Positions 1-10,282 of a stretch of DNA of 30,357 nucleotides are shown in pieces (within the stretch, counting starts at the first letter, position 1; every line of letters starts with the position of its first letter). The notes under the pieces are model-generated. The model had not been told where the DNA came from. It ran no database searches and saw only the letters and a list, made by a program, of their open reading frames with translations. The translations under genes were made by a program, and so were the position numbers. Source of the stretch: Pelargonium cotyledonis (Eukaryota; Streptophyta; Magnoliopsida; Geraniales; Geraniaceae); NCBI GenBank assembly GCA_036897625.1, contig JAYMTA010000369.1, positions 1-30,357 on the forward strand, read 5' to 3'.

Positions 1-252
1 GAAATCCTTGTTTTCTATCGAAACTTCAGAAAGGACGATGGTAAACCTAGAGTATATACATATGCATACGTCCAGGCTCATCACAAGGGAAACAGAACCC
101 AAGATTTACTTTATCCGGTATAACCCCAAGATGAATGCTCTCCTATTCCGACTTCCCCAGAGCCTACAGTAGCACAGCCGAGACAGCGACGGGTTCTCTG
201 CCCCGAGGGTGGAGCGACAAAAGTCTTAGAAGGTCAAGATACCCTAAACTAA
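1..252 (+). pseudogene. Unrecognised open stretch broken by one stop
   Basis: Reading from base 1, frame 1 stays open to TAA at 121-123, then continues in the same frame for 42 more codons to TAA at 250-252. The composition looks coding: the first part is rich in charged and aromatic residues (it includes FRKDDGKPRVYTY) and the second is proline- and arginine-rich. I do not recognise either part. It could be the 3' end of a gene running in from the left with its normal stop at 121, or a decayed coding copy with a premature stop. An intron between the two halves is unlikely, because the GT at 118 and the next AG sites would leave only about 40-50 nt. It could also be 3' UTR that happens to be open. 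Base composition changes sharply to AT-rich after about 250. Confidence 0.25.
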
Positions 253-974
253 AATTGTCACATCTACAAATAACATTTTCTTTTCCCCCTCTTAATTTTC
301 CAACATTAATGATCTAAAAATGAGGAATCCTAGTTACACATAGAATCTAAATTCTTAATTCATTTTCTATGCATGTACTTATCTAAAAAATACCAATTAA
401 TACTAATCTACTGATAAAACCAAAAGCATCTGGAATCTATAATTTATTTATTTTCCTCATAACCTACATACAATTCATTATTCATATTTGCACACACAAA
501 TATGAAAATTTAATGAAAATAAAAAGAGAGTAAAAAAATCTAAACTTCAACACCAAAATCAGAATCTCAATAGGGAGTAAAATTAAAATTTTGTTCAGCT
601 CAAAGGTTAAATTTAAAAAACCAATAATAGTAATTAAAATATGGATTGAATCTGAAAATTACATAAACAATTTAATCATTATTATTATTTAAGATTAGCC
701 AATAATAGAAGTAAAGTAGATCTAGAATCCTAATATAATGTCCAATTCCAACTCCAAACTTTTCAGACAGCTTCTCATGTTGTTTCTGTATCATCTTCTT
801 CACCACAATATATATATATATACCTATATACACACACAGTCTCCAAATGGTGTTCAATAAACAACCCAATTAAAAAAAATCATTTTTTTATTCTAGGGGT
901 TCTTATTCCACCCCAAATTCATCAAAACCCAAATCCCAATTTCTCATCTTCTTCTTCGAATTTGGCTCGACACG
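253..974 (+). promoter_or_regulatory. Intergenic DNA and promoter of the XXT gene
   Basis: AT-rich DNA with no sustained open frame. A TATA-rich tract, alternating TA over about 809-825, lies roughly 150 bp before the ATG at 975 and is the best TATA-box candidate. It is followed by a CA/CT-rich leader; the last 30 bases carry a CTT microsatellite-like stretch typical of plant 5' UTRs. No other regulatory motif is claimed. Confidence 0.4.
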
Positions 975-2354
975 ATGATCGAGAATTGTTTGGGAGCTCA
1001 GAGAGCTCGGAAGATCCAGAGGTTGATCCGTAACGCCAAGCTCAGCGTCCTCTGCCTCGTCCTCACCTTCGTCGTCCTACGTGGCACCATCGGCGCCGGA
1101 AAATTCGGGACGCCGGGGCAGGACTTCCTCGAGATCCGCGAGCTCTACTCTCGCAAGCGCTCCGAGCCTCACCGCGTCCTCAAGGAGATCGAAACAACCA
1201 CCACCGATAAATCGGACGCCGCCTCCGGCGGCGGCGGAGGCGGCGGCCACAACTACAATACCTTCGACATTAGCAAAATTCTGAGAGACGAGGAGGAAGG
1301 AGACGCGCGTGACCCCAACGCGCCGTACACTCTCGGCCCCAAAATCTCAGACTGGGACGAGCAGAGGTCGAGGTGGCTTCAGGAAAATCCTGATTTCCCC
1401 AATTTTATCAGACCGAACAAGCCTAGAGTTTTGCTGGTGACCGGTTCTTCACCGAAGCCCTGCGAGAATCCGGTCGGTGACCATTACCTCCTGAAATCGA
1501 TTAAGAACAAAATTGATTATTGTAGGCTTCATGGCATTGAGATTTTCTACAATATGGCTCTTTTGGATGCTGAAATGGCCGGTTTCTGGGCGAAGCTCCC
1601 GTTGATTCGGAAGCTTCTGTTGTCGCATCCTGAGGTCGAGTTCTTGTGGTGGATGGACAGTGATGCAATGTTTACTGATATGGCATTTGAGGTTCCGTGG
1701 GAGAGGTATAAAGATCACAACTTTGTTATGCACGGTTGGAACGAGATGGTGTATGATGAGAAGAATTGGATCGGATTGAATACGGGAAGCTTTTTGTTGA
1801 GGAATTCGCAATGGGCGTTGGATTTGCTCAATACGTGGGCACCAATGGGGCCGAAAGGGAAGATTAGGGACGAGGCGGGGAAGGTTTTGACGAGGGAGCT
1901 CAAGGGTAGGCCTGTTTTTGAAGCTGATGATCAATCGGCAATGGTTTATATATTGGCTACTCAGAGAGAGAAAGTGGGCGAGAAGGTGTATTTGGAGAAT
2001 GCATACTATTTGCACGGTTATTGGGGGATTTTGGTGGATAGATACGAGGAAATGATTGAGAATTATCATCCGGGTTTGGGTGATCATCGATGGCCTCTTG
2101 TTACTCACTTTGTGGGTTGCAAGCCGTGTGGGAAGTTCGGGGATTACCCGGTTGAGAGATGCTTGAAGCAGATGGACCGAGCATTTAACTTTGGGGATAA
2201 TCAGATTCTTCAAATGTATGGGTTTACACATCAATCGCTGGCTAGTAGACGGGTGAAGAGAGTGAGGAACGAGACGAGTAATCCTCTCGAGGTCAAAGAC
2301 GAGTTTGGCTTGCTTCACCCTGCATTCAAAGCTGTTAAGGTGTCGTCTTCTTGA
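975..2354 (+). CDS. XXT2: Xyloglucan 6-xylosyltransferase (GT34, XXT1/XXT2 type)
   Basis: A single 459-aa open frame without introns. Family GT34 enzymes of this type transfer xylose from UDP-xylose to the glucan backbone of xyloglucan in the Golgi lumen, building primary-wall hemicellulose. The start (MIENCLGAQRARKIQRL) matches the N-terminus I know from Arabidopsis XXT1/XXT2. It is followed by a hydrophobic signal-anchor at about residues 24-41, which gives a type II Golgi membrane topology. A variable stem follows and includes seven consecutive glycines (residues 85-91). The catalytic domain begins near PRVLLVTGS and carries the DxD metal/UDP-sugar motif as D228-S229-D230 inside WWMDSDAMF. 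The blocks GWNEMVYD, GLNTGSFLLRN, FEADDQSA and THFVGCKPCG are all intact. Length is about that of the family (roughly 460 aa). The choice between XXT1 and XXT2 orthology is inferred; the family call is secure. An AATAAA at 2461-2466 is a likely polyadenylation signal. Confidence 0.95.
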   Translation: MIENCLGAQRARKIQRLIRNAKLSVLCLVLTFVVLRGTIGAGKFGTPGQDFLEIRELYSRKRSEPHRVLKEIETTTTDKSDAASGGGGGGGHNYNTFDISKILRDEEEGDARDPNAPYTLGPKISDWDEQRSRWLQENPDFPNFIRPNKPRVLLVTGSSPKPCENPVGDHYLLKSIKNKIDYCRLHGIEIFYNMALLDAEMAGFWAKLPLIRKLLLSHPEVEFLWWMDSDAMFTDMAFEVPWERYKDHNFVMHGWNEMVYDEKNWIGLNTGSFLLRNSQWALDLLNTWAPMGPKGKIRDEAGKVLTRELKGRPVFEADDQSAMVYILATQREKVGEKVYLENAYYLHGYWGILVDRYEEMIENYHPGLGDHRWPLVTHFVGCKPCGKFGDYPVERCLKQMDRAFNFGDNQILQMYGFTHQSLASRRVKRVRNETSNPLEVKDEFGLLHPAFKAVKVSSS

Positions 2355-3643
2355 TTCGGCTATTTATTATATTTCTAAATCATATTGCGATTTACGAATA
2401 TTTGTGTATCTTTTTGCCTCATCCTTTAATTTGTTCAATTCAATGTGCAAACAGTTACATAATAAATTCTTGAAGTGGTATTCATAAACTCCATTTCTTA
2501 GAGTGACTTGTTGCTTCTTTTTGTGGATGGATAATCCGAGTTCTCAGTATTTGCACGATGTTTTTATGCACAATGACTAGTGTACCGAGCAACTCAGCAT
2601 AGGTTTTTGGTATGATTACATCAAAGTTCGGTTTCCCTATAATGTTCTCTTTATTCTAATTGTGAATCCTGTTGCCACATTTTGTTCGTAAATTTTAATG
2701 TGTTCGTGCTTATGGTCCGTTTCATAACCTTATGAAACTTGCTTGGAACTGATAAGGCGTTACCTAATCTACAATGCATTTGATGTTTTGAAATGTTAGT
2801 AACCGATGCTTGGAAGTTTGGTGTTTCGCGTTGTGCAAAGATATGATGTTTCAATAGGGCAATTGTACACTCTGAGTTTTGTTCAGATTCGTGTAGCGGA
2901 TTCGTACGTTGGTCAGGAAATGACTTGGTAGTTGAATTTATGGCTGAGTAGAAAGTTGAGATTGTTTTAGATGTAAATCAATGGGAAATGTAGGTGGAAT
3001 TGTGCAAGGTGATTTTGAATTTGTCATTTATCATTTGGCATGTAGCTTCCATGTATTTTTGTACATATTAGAATTGTTTAATTTATGGCATTTCTTAAAT
3101 TAGGTCTTCCCAATTCCCTCCTCACATTAAGCCTTTAATTTAGGCTCTTTTTCTTTTTTTTTTTTAATTTTATGTAATAGCCTACATTTCTTAGTCAACT
3201 TTGTGCTGGCAAAAGGATTTTCTTGGTTCTTTTTGTTTGAAATGTGGTCCATCTTACAAAATAGATTTTACAACGCTACACGTAACCAGAAATGAGCACG
3301 ACATAATTATAATCATGTTGCAATAATTTATCATATTTGTGTGGAACATGTAAAATACACGACACGATAGCATGGTTTTTGTTAAAATGATATGTCAATC
3401 AACATGAGCCAAATAAGCTTGAACATGAAAGGCTCGAAGCTCTCAATTCATTGAAAAACTAAACAAATACACCAAAAATCCTTTTAGGGGTCTAAGAGTA
3501 ACCACCAAAAACCATCAACTTGGTGTCTCACAATGACACAAGTATACAATTACATAGTGCAAAAACAAGAAGGGTTCATGAAGAAACAGAAAGTACATAA
3601 GAGATTCAAGTAAAAAGCCAAAGTTGCAGTTCCATTGATTCTA
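2355..3643. other. Convergent intergenic region (3' UTRs, decayed repeat)
   Basis: Space between the 3' ends of the XXT gene (+) and the HSBP gene (-). The first ~110 bp is the XXT 3' UTR up to AATAAA at 2461. About 3440-3643 looks like HSBP 3' UTR. Bases 3270-3420 contain ACACGACACGATAGCATGG-like text of the sort found in old plant transposable elements; a similar style recurs near 23.46-23.64 kb. No coding region is seen. Confidence 0.4.
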
Positions 3644-5459
3644 TTATGTTGAACCATCCTCCGACTTTGACTTGGATGGAACCATTGGAGATGGAGATCC
3701 CTCCACTCCCATCTCTGCTCTCAGATCATTGATGCTTTGTTCCAGCTCGTTGATGCGATTTCCCATGTCATCGAGTGCATTGCAGTTAAGGAAACAAATG
3801 TGTAACGTTATGTACTGAGGTAGCGTTTGGATTAAAAAGAATTGATTTGGGAATGGGAATCAAGAATCCAAAGCCATTCTTGTGACCAGAAAATCGTAAT
3901 ACAATGTTCTACTAAACGGGCCAGGTAAAAAACACCTGCATGTTTATCGGGACACATTTTGCTGGTCCAGGCCATGTTGCCAGGCATTACAGGCAAAATC
4001 AACTATTTTGTACTGCTGAAGTTTCAGACTGATAAATTCAGCATATTCAAACTGAATATGTGGAAGAAGAAGAAGAAAAATGTAAGCACTGCTTCTAAGA
4101 AAATGTTGAGTACGAGGATGACAAGTGAGCTTGTTCATAGTTCCGAAAAGTCACACCAAAGTGGTTCATTGTTTTCAAATTCGAAGCAAACTATAAATGT
4201 ACTGTGCAAATTAGTTTCTTCGTCAGATATATTGCAATGAAATTTAAGAAATATGGGAAAAGGATATTCTTATTGACGATGGAGTCGGACATAGTTTGAA
4301 ACCTGGATTGCTGCAAACAGAATAGGTGTTATAAACAGTATCAAATCATCATCTGCACAATGCAAGGTCTTAATTACAACTCACCATCTGCTGGAGTAAA
4401 TCTTGCACCTGAAAAGCCAATGTAAAGAAAATCCATCAGAGATTTTGATCATAAATCCTTGGACACAAAAACAGTTGGAACGAATGGGAATATAATCTCT
4501 TAAAACTGTGCTCAACTACTACTATTATGACAGCTGAATATAAAATAAAACACAGCAGCTTTCACGAATAGAAGATAATTAACTATAAACTGTAATATCA
4601 CGGGCTAAACTGTGGATAACACACGTAGAATTGTACTTACCTAAAGAGAGACCAATTAAAACTATATGGAAAATAAGAAAGAGATCATGTTTAAGTTATT
4701 ATTATGTTGAGGAACTCACAAATGCTGTCATGTCAGAAGTGCTCTGCTTTGGATCTGAATCATTTGGGTCCTGCCACAGAAACCAGAATACATCAATACA
4801 AGCAACAAAGCAAGAGATACCAAAATTGTAACCTAATATGCTCGACTAGTGCCATTTTCAAGGACTAGCCATGTCAATTGTCAAAAAACAAGTTGTCATA
4901 CACTCTAAAATACACATTCCCAATAAATGGCTTTCGCTACACAGCCAACCTAAACCCGATACAGAACCAAAATCAATGAAATGGCCATTAAATCCTTGTC
5001 AAGCTAAAAAAACACTGATCCTGGACACAGCTTTAGACGTAAACTTGCAAGTTGCAATAAAGCTAGAATTGGAACTTAAGTACTTAACTCCCAAATCCAG
5101 CACAAAGCCTTCACTAAAATTTCAGCTGATTCCACAATATCAACTCAAAACCCTAAATTGCACCTCACACAAAACCCCCAAATCAATCAAACCCTCCACC
5201 CATAAACAGAAACAAGCGCAGATTCGAAACTACAAGAACTCTAGCCCCACATTGCAATTCAAATAGCTTAATCAACAAAAACTGGAGACCAAATTTGCAT
5301 ATACACACGAAATCGCACACATAATTAGGCATAAATCGATCTATTAGGGTTCGTGGAAGTAAATTGCACGGATCAAATGCTGTAAAAATTCCAGAAAACC
5401 CAAGAAAATCAATAGACACAGAAATCGAATAAAGAAGAAAAGGACGAAGCTCTCACCAT
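3644..5459 (-). CDS. HSBP: Heat shock factor binding protein (HSBP), five exons
   Basis: Small coiled-coil protein that binds trimeric heat shock factors and damps the heat-shock response. Exons on the minus strand: 5457-5459 (the ATG alone), 4720-4770, 4385-4408, 4268-4310 and 3644-3774. Together they give 252 nt, an 83-aa protein. The N-terminus is acidic (DPNDSDPKQ). The hydrophobic heptad core runs from VQDLLQQM through RFQTMSDSIV to DDMGNRINELEQSINDLRAEMG, the HSBP signature, followed by a Ser/Pro-rich tail. Introns 1-3 are GT-AG; intron 3 is only 74 nt. Intron 4 (3775-4267) starts ATATCCTTTT, ends AC, and has TTCCTTAAC at 3785-3793, so it is a U12-type AT-AC intron. Its phase-1 junction restores Ile-Asp (KI|DDMG), exactly as the family requires. 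The 5' leader extends beyond 5460. Exon 1 and the start rest on splice logic and on the family's Met-Asp beginning. Confidence 0.93.
3775..4267 (-). other. U12-type AT-AC intron in HSBP
   Basis: Read on the minus strand, the 5' splice site after exon 4 is A|ATATCCTTTT (4267 downward), matching the minor-spliceosome consensus. Near the 3' end is the branch-site consensus TTCCTTAAC (3793-3785). The presumed branch A at 3786 is 11 nt before the last intron base, an AC (3776-3775). Using these borders keeps the reading frame and the conserved protein. I see no GT-AG alternative at this position that does both. Confidence 0.93.
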
Positions 5460-7612
5460 TGTTGGTTGACTCTTCTTCTCTTTTTAGCTCTTCCGTTTTA
5501 CCGTTGTTGCTGCGATGCGAATTGAGAGAGCTACAAGAAAATTGATCGCATATATTGAGAAGGCTGGGCGGGGAGGAGCAAATTACTCTTGTGTCCCTGG
5601 TGCCTGAACATAAATACTGTTTTGCCCTTTTTTTGTATTTAGTATTTACAATTTTATATGTATAGTAGAAAATTTTATAGGATGGGATTAGATATATGAA
5701 TTTCGCTATGTTTAGCACCACTATAAATGAACATTAGGGGTATAATTTGATCAACTAAAACTTAACGAGTAGGGGTGTCGATTCGAGTTTTGGATTGAGT
5801 TTTTCCAGTTTCGATCTGTAAGAATTGCGGGTTTAGATGAAATTCAGATTTTATGTGTAAAATGTACATTTTTTTTTTACTTTGATTGTTCTGGCCCGAC
5901 TCAAAATTGATCGGATGTTTACGAACTCAAGTCTAGATTGATAGTTGTGCCCGTGACTCGTGACTCATGGCTTCATAATGTTTAGCAGTTCAGAGATGAC
6001 AATTTGAATTTTATATTAGGTTAATTTGTTCCGATGCAGATCGATAAAAGTTAATCTGAATTTGATTCGAAAAAGTACAAATCATATCAAATTTTAAATT
6101 TTAGTGTAAATTATGTGAATTCATTCAGTTTGATTCTAATCCGCCATTGAGCTTGGATCCAAAATGTTAGCCCAATTTAGGACATAAACATAACTCATCC
6201 TATATTTTCAAACATAGAGCATTTATAGAAGGGGCATTTTCGTAATTCAATCAATTCAAATTTTGAACTTGAATTGGAAAGAGTTGATAATGTGCTTTGG
6301 ACCGCCAATAACTTCAAGTTTATAACAATATTTTTTTAAAGGCACTTTATGTCAAGCAAAATAGTATATGAGGAGCTAAGATTTTTATTAAATATTTGTA
6401 AATATGATGTTAAAAAGCTTTAAGAGAAAGAGGTACATAAGATTATGAGAATTTGATACAAAAATACGATAGGAAACCATAATAGTGTAAATGAGGGACT
6501 TAAAAATAAAACAATTATTTTCTAATAAAAACAACAATAAAATGTAAACATATATCAACCTAGCTAATAGTATCTACACGAAGTTTAAAAGTCAAATTCA
6601 AATAATGATAACTCCATTTTAATTACGCTATTAAAGTATGTGATAGTCATATTACCATACCAACAGTAAAATTATAATTGTAACGAAAGTTGAGTATCAT
6701 TTGAGGGAGAATCAAGAAAAATGTTTTAAAAGATTGAATTTGATGATCAGGTGACAACTTCTGGTGTATCCAACGTATATAATACTTTTTATTAACACTC
6801 ACTATAATCACGAAGCAATAGAAACAATTATCGAAGCACTGCTTTCGTAAGTTTGTTTCTCGTAATATATCAATTTGATCTCAACTTAATCTCAATCTCT
6901 CACTCTCTCCATTTCATGTATTATGTTTTTTTTTTTGTAAAAAAAAAAATTAAACTAAATCGCTGAATATAGAGTTTTAATTTTTAGCTCGAACATTTAA
7001 TTCGGAAATCTGCATGCAAAAAATGGGATTTATTATTTCATTTACGTGAATAACAGAAATTGTGTGTAGAAAACTAAAAAATGTATAAAAAAAGGAGAGA
7101 GTGACATGTGGCAATTTTGGTACTTTTATATAGTAATAAATTTTATTAGGGGAAAAGTAGATTTTTATTTTTAAACCGAGAATAATTATTTTATCTTATT
7201 ATATTTATCGCTAAATTAAACAACAATCTCTAGGAACAAGTGATTGTATTACAAAATTAAAAACAACAAATAAAACCTTTCAAACAAGTGACTAAAGAAT
7301 AAAATAAGAACTCAAATTTGCAGGCACTATAAATCGAATAAATTTTTTATGTCAGTTTTGACTTTACACATTATTCTCAAGATTCAATCCAAAACCTACA
7401 ATCCACACGACACCTCCAAGTTCAAACAATTTTCATGTTGGGTTTGATAGAACAACGGACAAACTTTACACGTGAAACTCGAGATTTCATCTAGAACTCG
7501 CATTTCACACTTTTTCTTAACCATTTTCAGGTTAGATTTAGACCCTTCAAACCCAAACCCGAAACACGAGATATAAAACCCAAATTGTCGGCTTTACAAG
7601 AAACCCCTCTAA
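5460..7612. other. Intergenic region, HSBP promoter side to RALF 3' side
   Basis: About 5460-5560 is the HSBP 5' UTR/promoter on the minus strand, including a CT/GA-rich leader. The rest is AT-rich and has no convincing coding frame. Bases 5770-6180 and 7370-7570 contain phrases of the type 'gggtttagat', 'gattcgagtt' and 'cccaaacccgaaac', which recur in degenerate plant transposable elements. Bases 6925-6955 form a T11/A11 near-palindrome. No gene is called. Confidence 0.4.
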
Positions 7613-7981
7613 TTAGCGGCGGCAGCGAGCGATCTCGCTGCAGCCGCGGCTATAGGGGTTAGCCTCGGCCCCTTTTTGGCAGTTGTAATAGGAAGCTCCG
7701 CGCTGCGAGCACGGCACCGTGTTGCCCTGCAACGCGCCGTAGCTAATGTACTGAGTCGTGGCCAGCACGCGCCGGTTAATTTCGCTGTCCATCTCGAATT
7801 CCACGGCGGCGCCACCGCACTCGGCTATTGACCCGCGGCACTTTCCGATCTTCTCGCTGCTCGGCGCCACCCATCCGAGTTCAAAGGCTTGGCTCGCCGA
7901 GGCGGCGGCCGACGAGGAAATGCCGATGAGAGCTCCGAGGAACAAGAAAATTGCCAAAGATGATGAAGAAGTAGTAGCCAT
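7613..7981 (-). CDS. RALF: Rapid alkalinization factor (RALF) prepropeptide
   Basis: Intronless 122-aa precursor of a secreted cysteine-rich peptide hormone. Family members bind CrRLK1L/FERONIA-type receptor complexes at the cell surface and regulate growth, wall integrity and immunity. A signal peptide with a hydrophobic core spans about residues 8-28. The propeptide contains Cys48 and Cys55. The subtilase (S1P) site RRVL is at residues 70-73, so the predicted mature peptide is residues 74-122 (49 aa). It carries YISY (78-81), four cysteines (91, 101, 114, 120) and the conserved ASYYNCQ and ANPYSRGCS blocks, all features of the classical RALF1/22/23/33-like clade. The coding part is strikingly GC-rich against its AT-rich flanks. 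A TATA box (CTATATATAT, minus strand, about 8033-8043) lies about 55 nt upstream of the ATG. Ortholog number cannot be assigned. Confidence 0.96.
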   Translation of the reverse strand: MATTSSSSLAIFLFLGALIGISSSAAASASQAFELGWVAPSSEKIGKCRGSIAECGGAAVEFEMDSEINRRVLATTQYISYGALQGNTVPCSQRGASYYNCQKGAEANPYSRGCSEIARCRR

Positions 7982-8032
7982 TTTTGTTGTTCTTGTTTTT
8001 GTGTTTTGATTGCTTCTCTTTGAAATTTTCTA

Positions 8033-8043
8033 TGATATATATA
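8033..8043 (-). promoter_or_regulatory. TATA box of the RALF gene
   Basis: On the minus strand the sequence reads CTATATATATC, about 50-60 nt upstream of the RALF start codon. That spacing leaves a short 5' UTR of about 25 nt if transcription starts ~30 nt downstream. Confidence 0.6.
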
Positions 8044-8894
8044 GACATATAATAATAGTAAGGCCAAAAGGGCCGGTTAGGTATGTTTTTTATATTTGGT
8101 TTGGTGGGAAAGAAATGGTTCTATATATTTACGATAATGCCATTATATATTTGACTTGATTATTGATTCATTATTATTTTTATTATTATTTTTTTTAAAG
8201 TAGTTCCCAATTGAGCAAAAAATATATGAATGACAATTTATTCATTCATAGAGACAAAATATCGAGTAAAAATAAGCATGAGGTAGCAAGAGATTGTGGA
8301 ACTAATTTTAATTGATTAATGTAGATCGAGTTTCGGGTGCTCACAAATTTGAATCCATACAACTTGCTTAACTTTCAAGCTCCAAATATGTGAGAGCAAA
8401 ATTCTCTCTAAAAAAAAAGTAGTGTGTAATATTATATGTACAAACTGATGCGTTAATTAGTTAGATATGACACATCAAAATATTTGATGATGAGGAGGGT
8501 AATTAGAATTTGCCAAGTGTACAATATGTGTTATAAATTCATGAAAAGATGGTGGTATCATATGTGTTGGGTTATTATTCGTTTAAACTTAATTTTGAAG
8601 CATAAAAGCAATAGCATTTTTCAAAAAAAAAAAAAAGGTGTGAGAGCAAATGGCAAATCGTAATAAATGGAAACAATGGGGTTTACTTTCAAAGAGACCC
8701 GACAAGTATTTTAAGAGTAGCCAAATGAGATTATTTAACAGTTTGTCTGTCCTAATCCATGACTCAACTAATAATTATTATAATGAAACCAAAACTAACA
8801 TAATTAAATAAAATTATAATAATCTAATTATATCTATAAAAAACAAACCATTATATTGTAGCAGTGGACACTCATTCTCTTGTATTATCTAAAC
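8044..8894. other. AT-rich intergenic region
   Basis: No supported gene. Bases 8455-8625 resemble 22620-22770 in order and wording (a cacatcaaa..., then attcatg..., then gttattattcgttt motif, then an A-rich end), so both may be copies of an old non-autonomous element. This is by-eye similarity only. Confidence 0.3.
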
Positions 8895-9258
8895 CCAGTG
8901 GGTTGGCTTGGTGGTTGAGCACCTAGTCCCTTAAGCATGAGGTTTCGGGTTCGATTCCCGTCCATGTGAATAGAAACAATTTATGGGTCAGCTCCCTACC
9001 GCTTAGTGCTCTGACAGTTGAGACGAATGGGAATTAATCTGAGTATGGTCACATGACTTAAAGGTGTCAATCGCGTGAGTGCGAGCCTGCTCAGAAATCC
9101 CATGGTACAAACCCAAAAAAAAAAATGAGTTCTATAAATAATAGGACGAATGGGAATTATTCTGGGTATGATCATATGGCGTAAAGGTGTCAATCGCGTG
9201 AACGCGAGCCTGCTTAAGAACTCCACGGTACAAAAAAAAAATGAGTTCTATAAATAAT
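8895..9258 (+). mobile_element. tRNA-derived SINE with duplicated 3' segment
   Basis: The 5' part resembles a Pol III promoter: GGCTTGGTGGTTGAGCACC (A-box-like) followed by GGGTTCGATTCCC at 8947-8959 (B box). It does not fold into a working tRNA. A tRNA-unrelated body follows and ends in an A-rich tail at about 9112-9125. The 3' segment is then present a second time: the unit starting GACGAATGGGAATTA at 9022 recurs at 9145 (123 bp apart), again ending in an A-run. Both copies are followed by ATGAGTTCTATAAATAAT (9125-9142 and 9241-9258). Related copies on the minus strand lie at about 18101-18195 and 27880-28050. Confidence 0.75.
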
Positions 9259-9927
9259 GTCCATAACAATTTTTATTGTATTCAAATTTGACTTTGTAAA
9301 AGGTCTAATAGACAGATATTATCCACTTGGAATTAGGTTATGTTCTCATCAGAAGCATCTGAAAATCCCTAACAATTCTCTCTATTTCACACCCTTTTAG
9401 GTACAGATTCCACTCAACAACACACAACTTGTCTATAATATTGTTGTTTTTGAATCAAAAGCTTACAAAAATATGCATTAGAATATTGAATCAACCACCA
9501 GCATTTGAATTCAGATTACGCGTATGGAACCGCGAATCATTCTAGGAGTTTTCCCTATGAAATGTATCCGAAGAAGCAAATCAACCAATACTTACCAAAC
9601 TGATGATACTCTAAACGGGTTCAATCAATCAGTTCGGGAAGTTTTAAGTCGAACATGATGAAAAATTATACATGATGCATGGTGTTGCCAATTTGTGTGT
9701 GTAAAGTTGAGTTCGTGTCGTGCTATAAATCCACAATGTTGCATACCACAAATGGCATAAATTTGAAGATCCTAAACTAGAGGTTAAAAGGAAAGCATGG
9801 TGGTTTTTGGACTTCATGGTCTTCAAAAAATATAAATAAACAAGAAAGTTCAAGATGGCCGGCAAAACATTACCTCATTGAAGATTAAACCGGAAAGAAG
9901 ACGAAGAAAGCCGGCCGGCCAGTCACA
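9259..9927. other. Intergenic region
   Basis: No supported gene. Open frames here are short and of low complexity. CCGGCCGGCC at 9911-9920 is a conspicuous palindrome-like patch, without an inferred role. Confidence 0.3.
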
Positions 9928-10011
9928 TCAGCCGTAGACTTCCCCATAAGCTTTACATGCAGTGAGATCCAAAAATGGAATCTTCGAGAAGATATCATCT
10001 GTGTATGCAAT
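9928..10011 (-). other. Orphan last-exon-like ORF with a strong 3' splice site
   Basis: On the minus strand a pyrimidine-rich tract (about 10020-10045), CTTAAC and ACATTACAG| lead into 27 codons beginning IAYTDDIFSKIPFLDL and ending in TGA at 9928-9930. The composition and the splice acceptor look like a genuine terminal coding exon. It lies beyond the FolD stop (10283) and beyond FolD's likely AATAAA (10227-10232, minus strand), and I found no in-frame donor linking it to FolD. It may be an alternative terminal exon, a 3' UTR exon, or the remnant of a lost gene. I do not recognise the peptide. Confidence 0.3.
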
Positions 10012-10282
10012 CTGTAATGTTAAGAAAGAAAAAGAAAAAGACGAGGCAGGAGCAGTATATAATAGTTAGAGAGGACTCCGTTTAAGTACCGAATCGTCTT
10101 TACGATACCTAAGAAAAGATTTTAAATTAAATTATTTAACCACCCAAGCGTGAATACTAGAGGCTCAAAGATTCAGAAACTCAAATGCTTCACTGATGCC
10201 GAAACAAATTAATACAGCACACTATGTTTATTACGATGCAACGAGTAATGTCTGATGAAGAACTAAGATACAAAAATAGGGT

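Noticed and set aside
1449..2318. 289-codon open frame antisense to the XXT gene
   Set aside because: It is the complement of highly conserved GT34 coding sequence; no promoter, and no resemblance to a known protein.
4871..5266. 131-codon plus-strand frame
   Set aside because: Lies wholly inside HSBP intron 1 with low-complexity Lys/Ser/Thr composition; no independent gene signals.
8941..8960. Possible functional tRNA at the GGGTTCGATTCCC motif
   Set aside because: No cloverleaf with a pairing acceptor stem can be formed; the sequence continues into a SINE body and A-tail.
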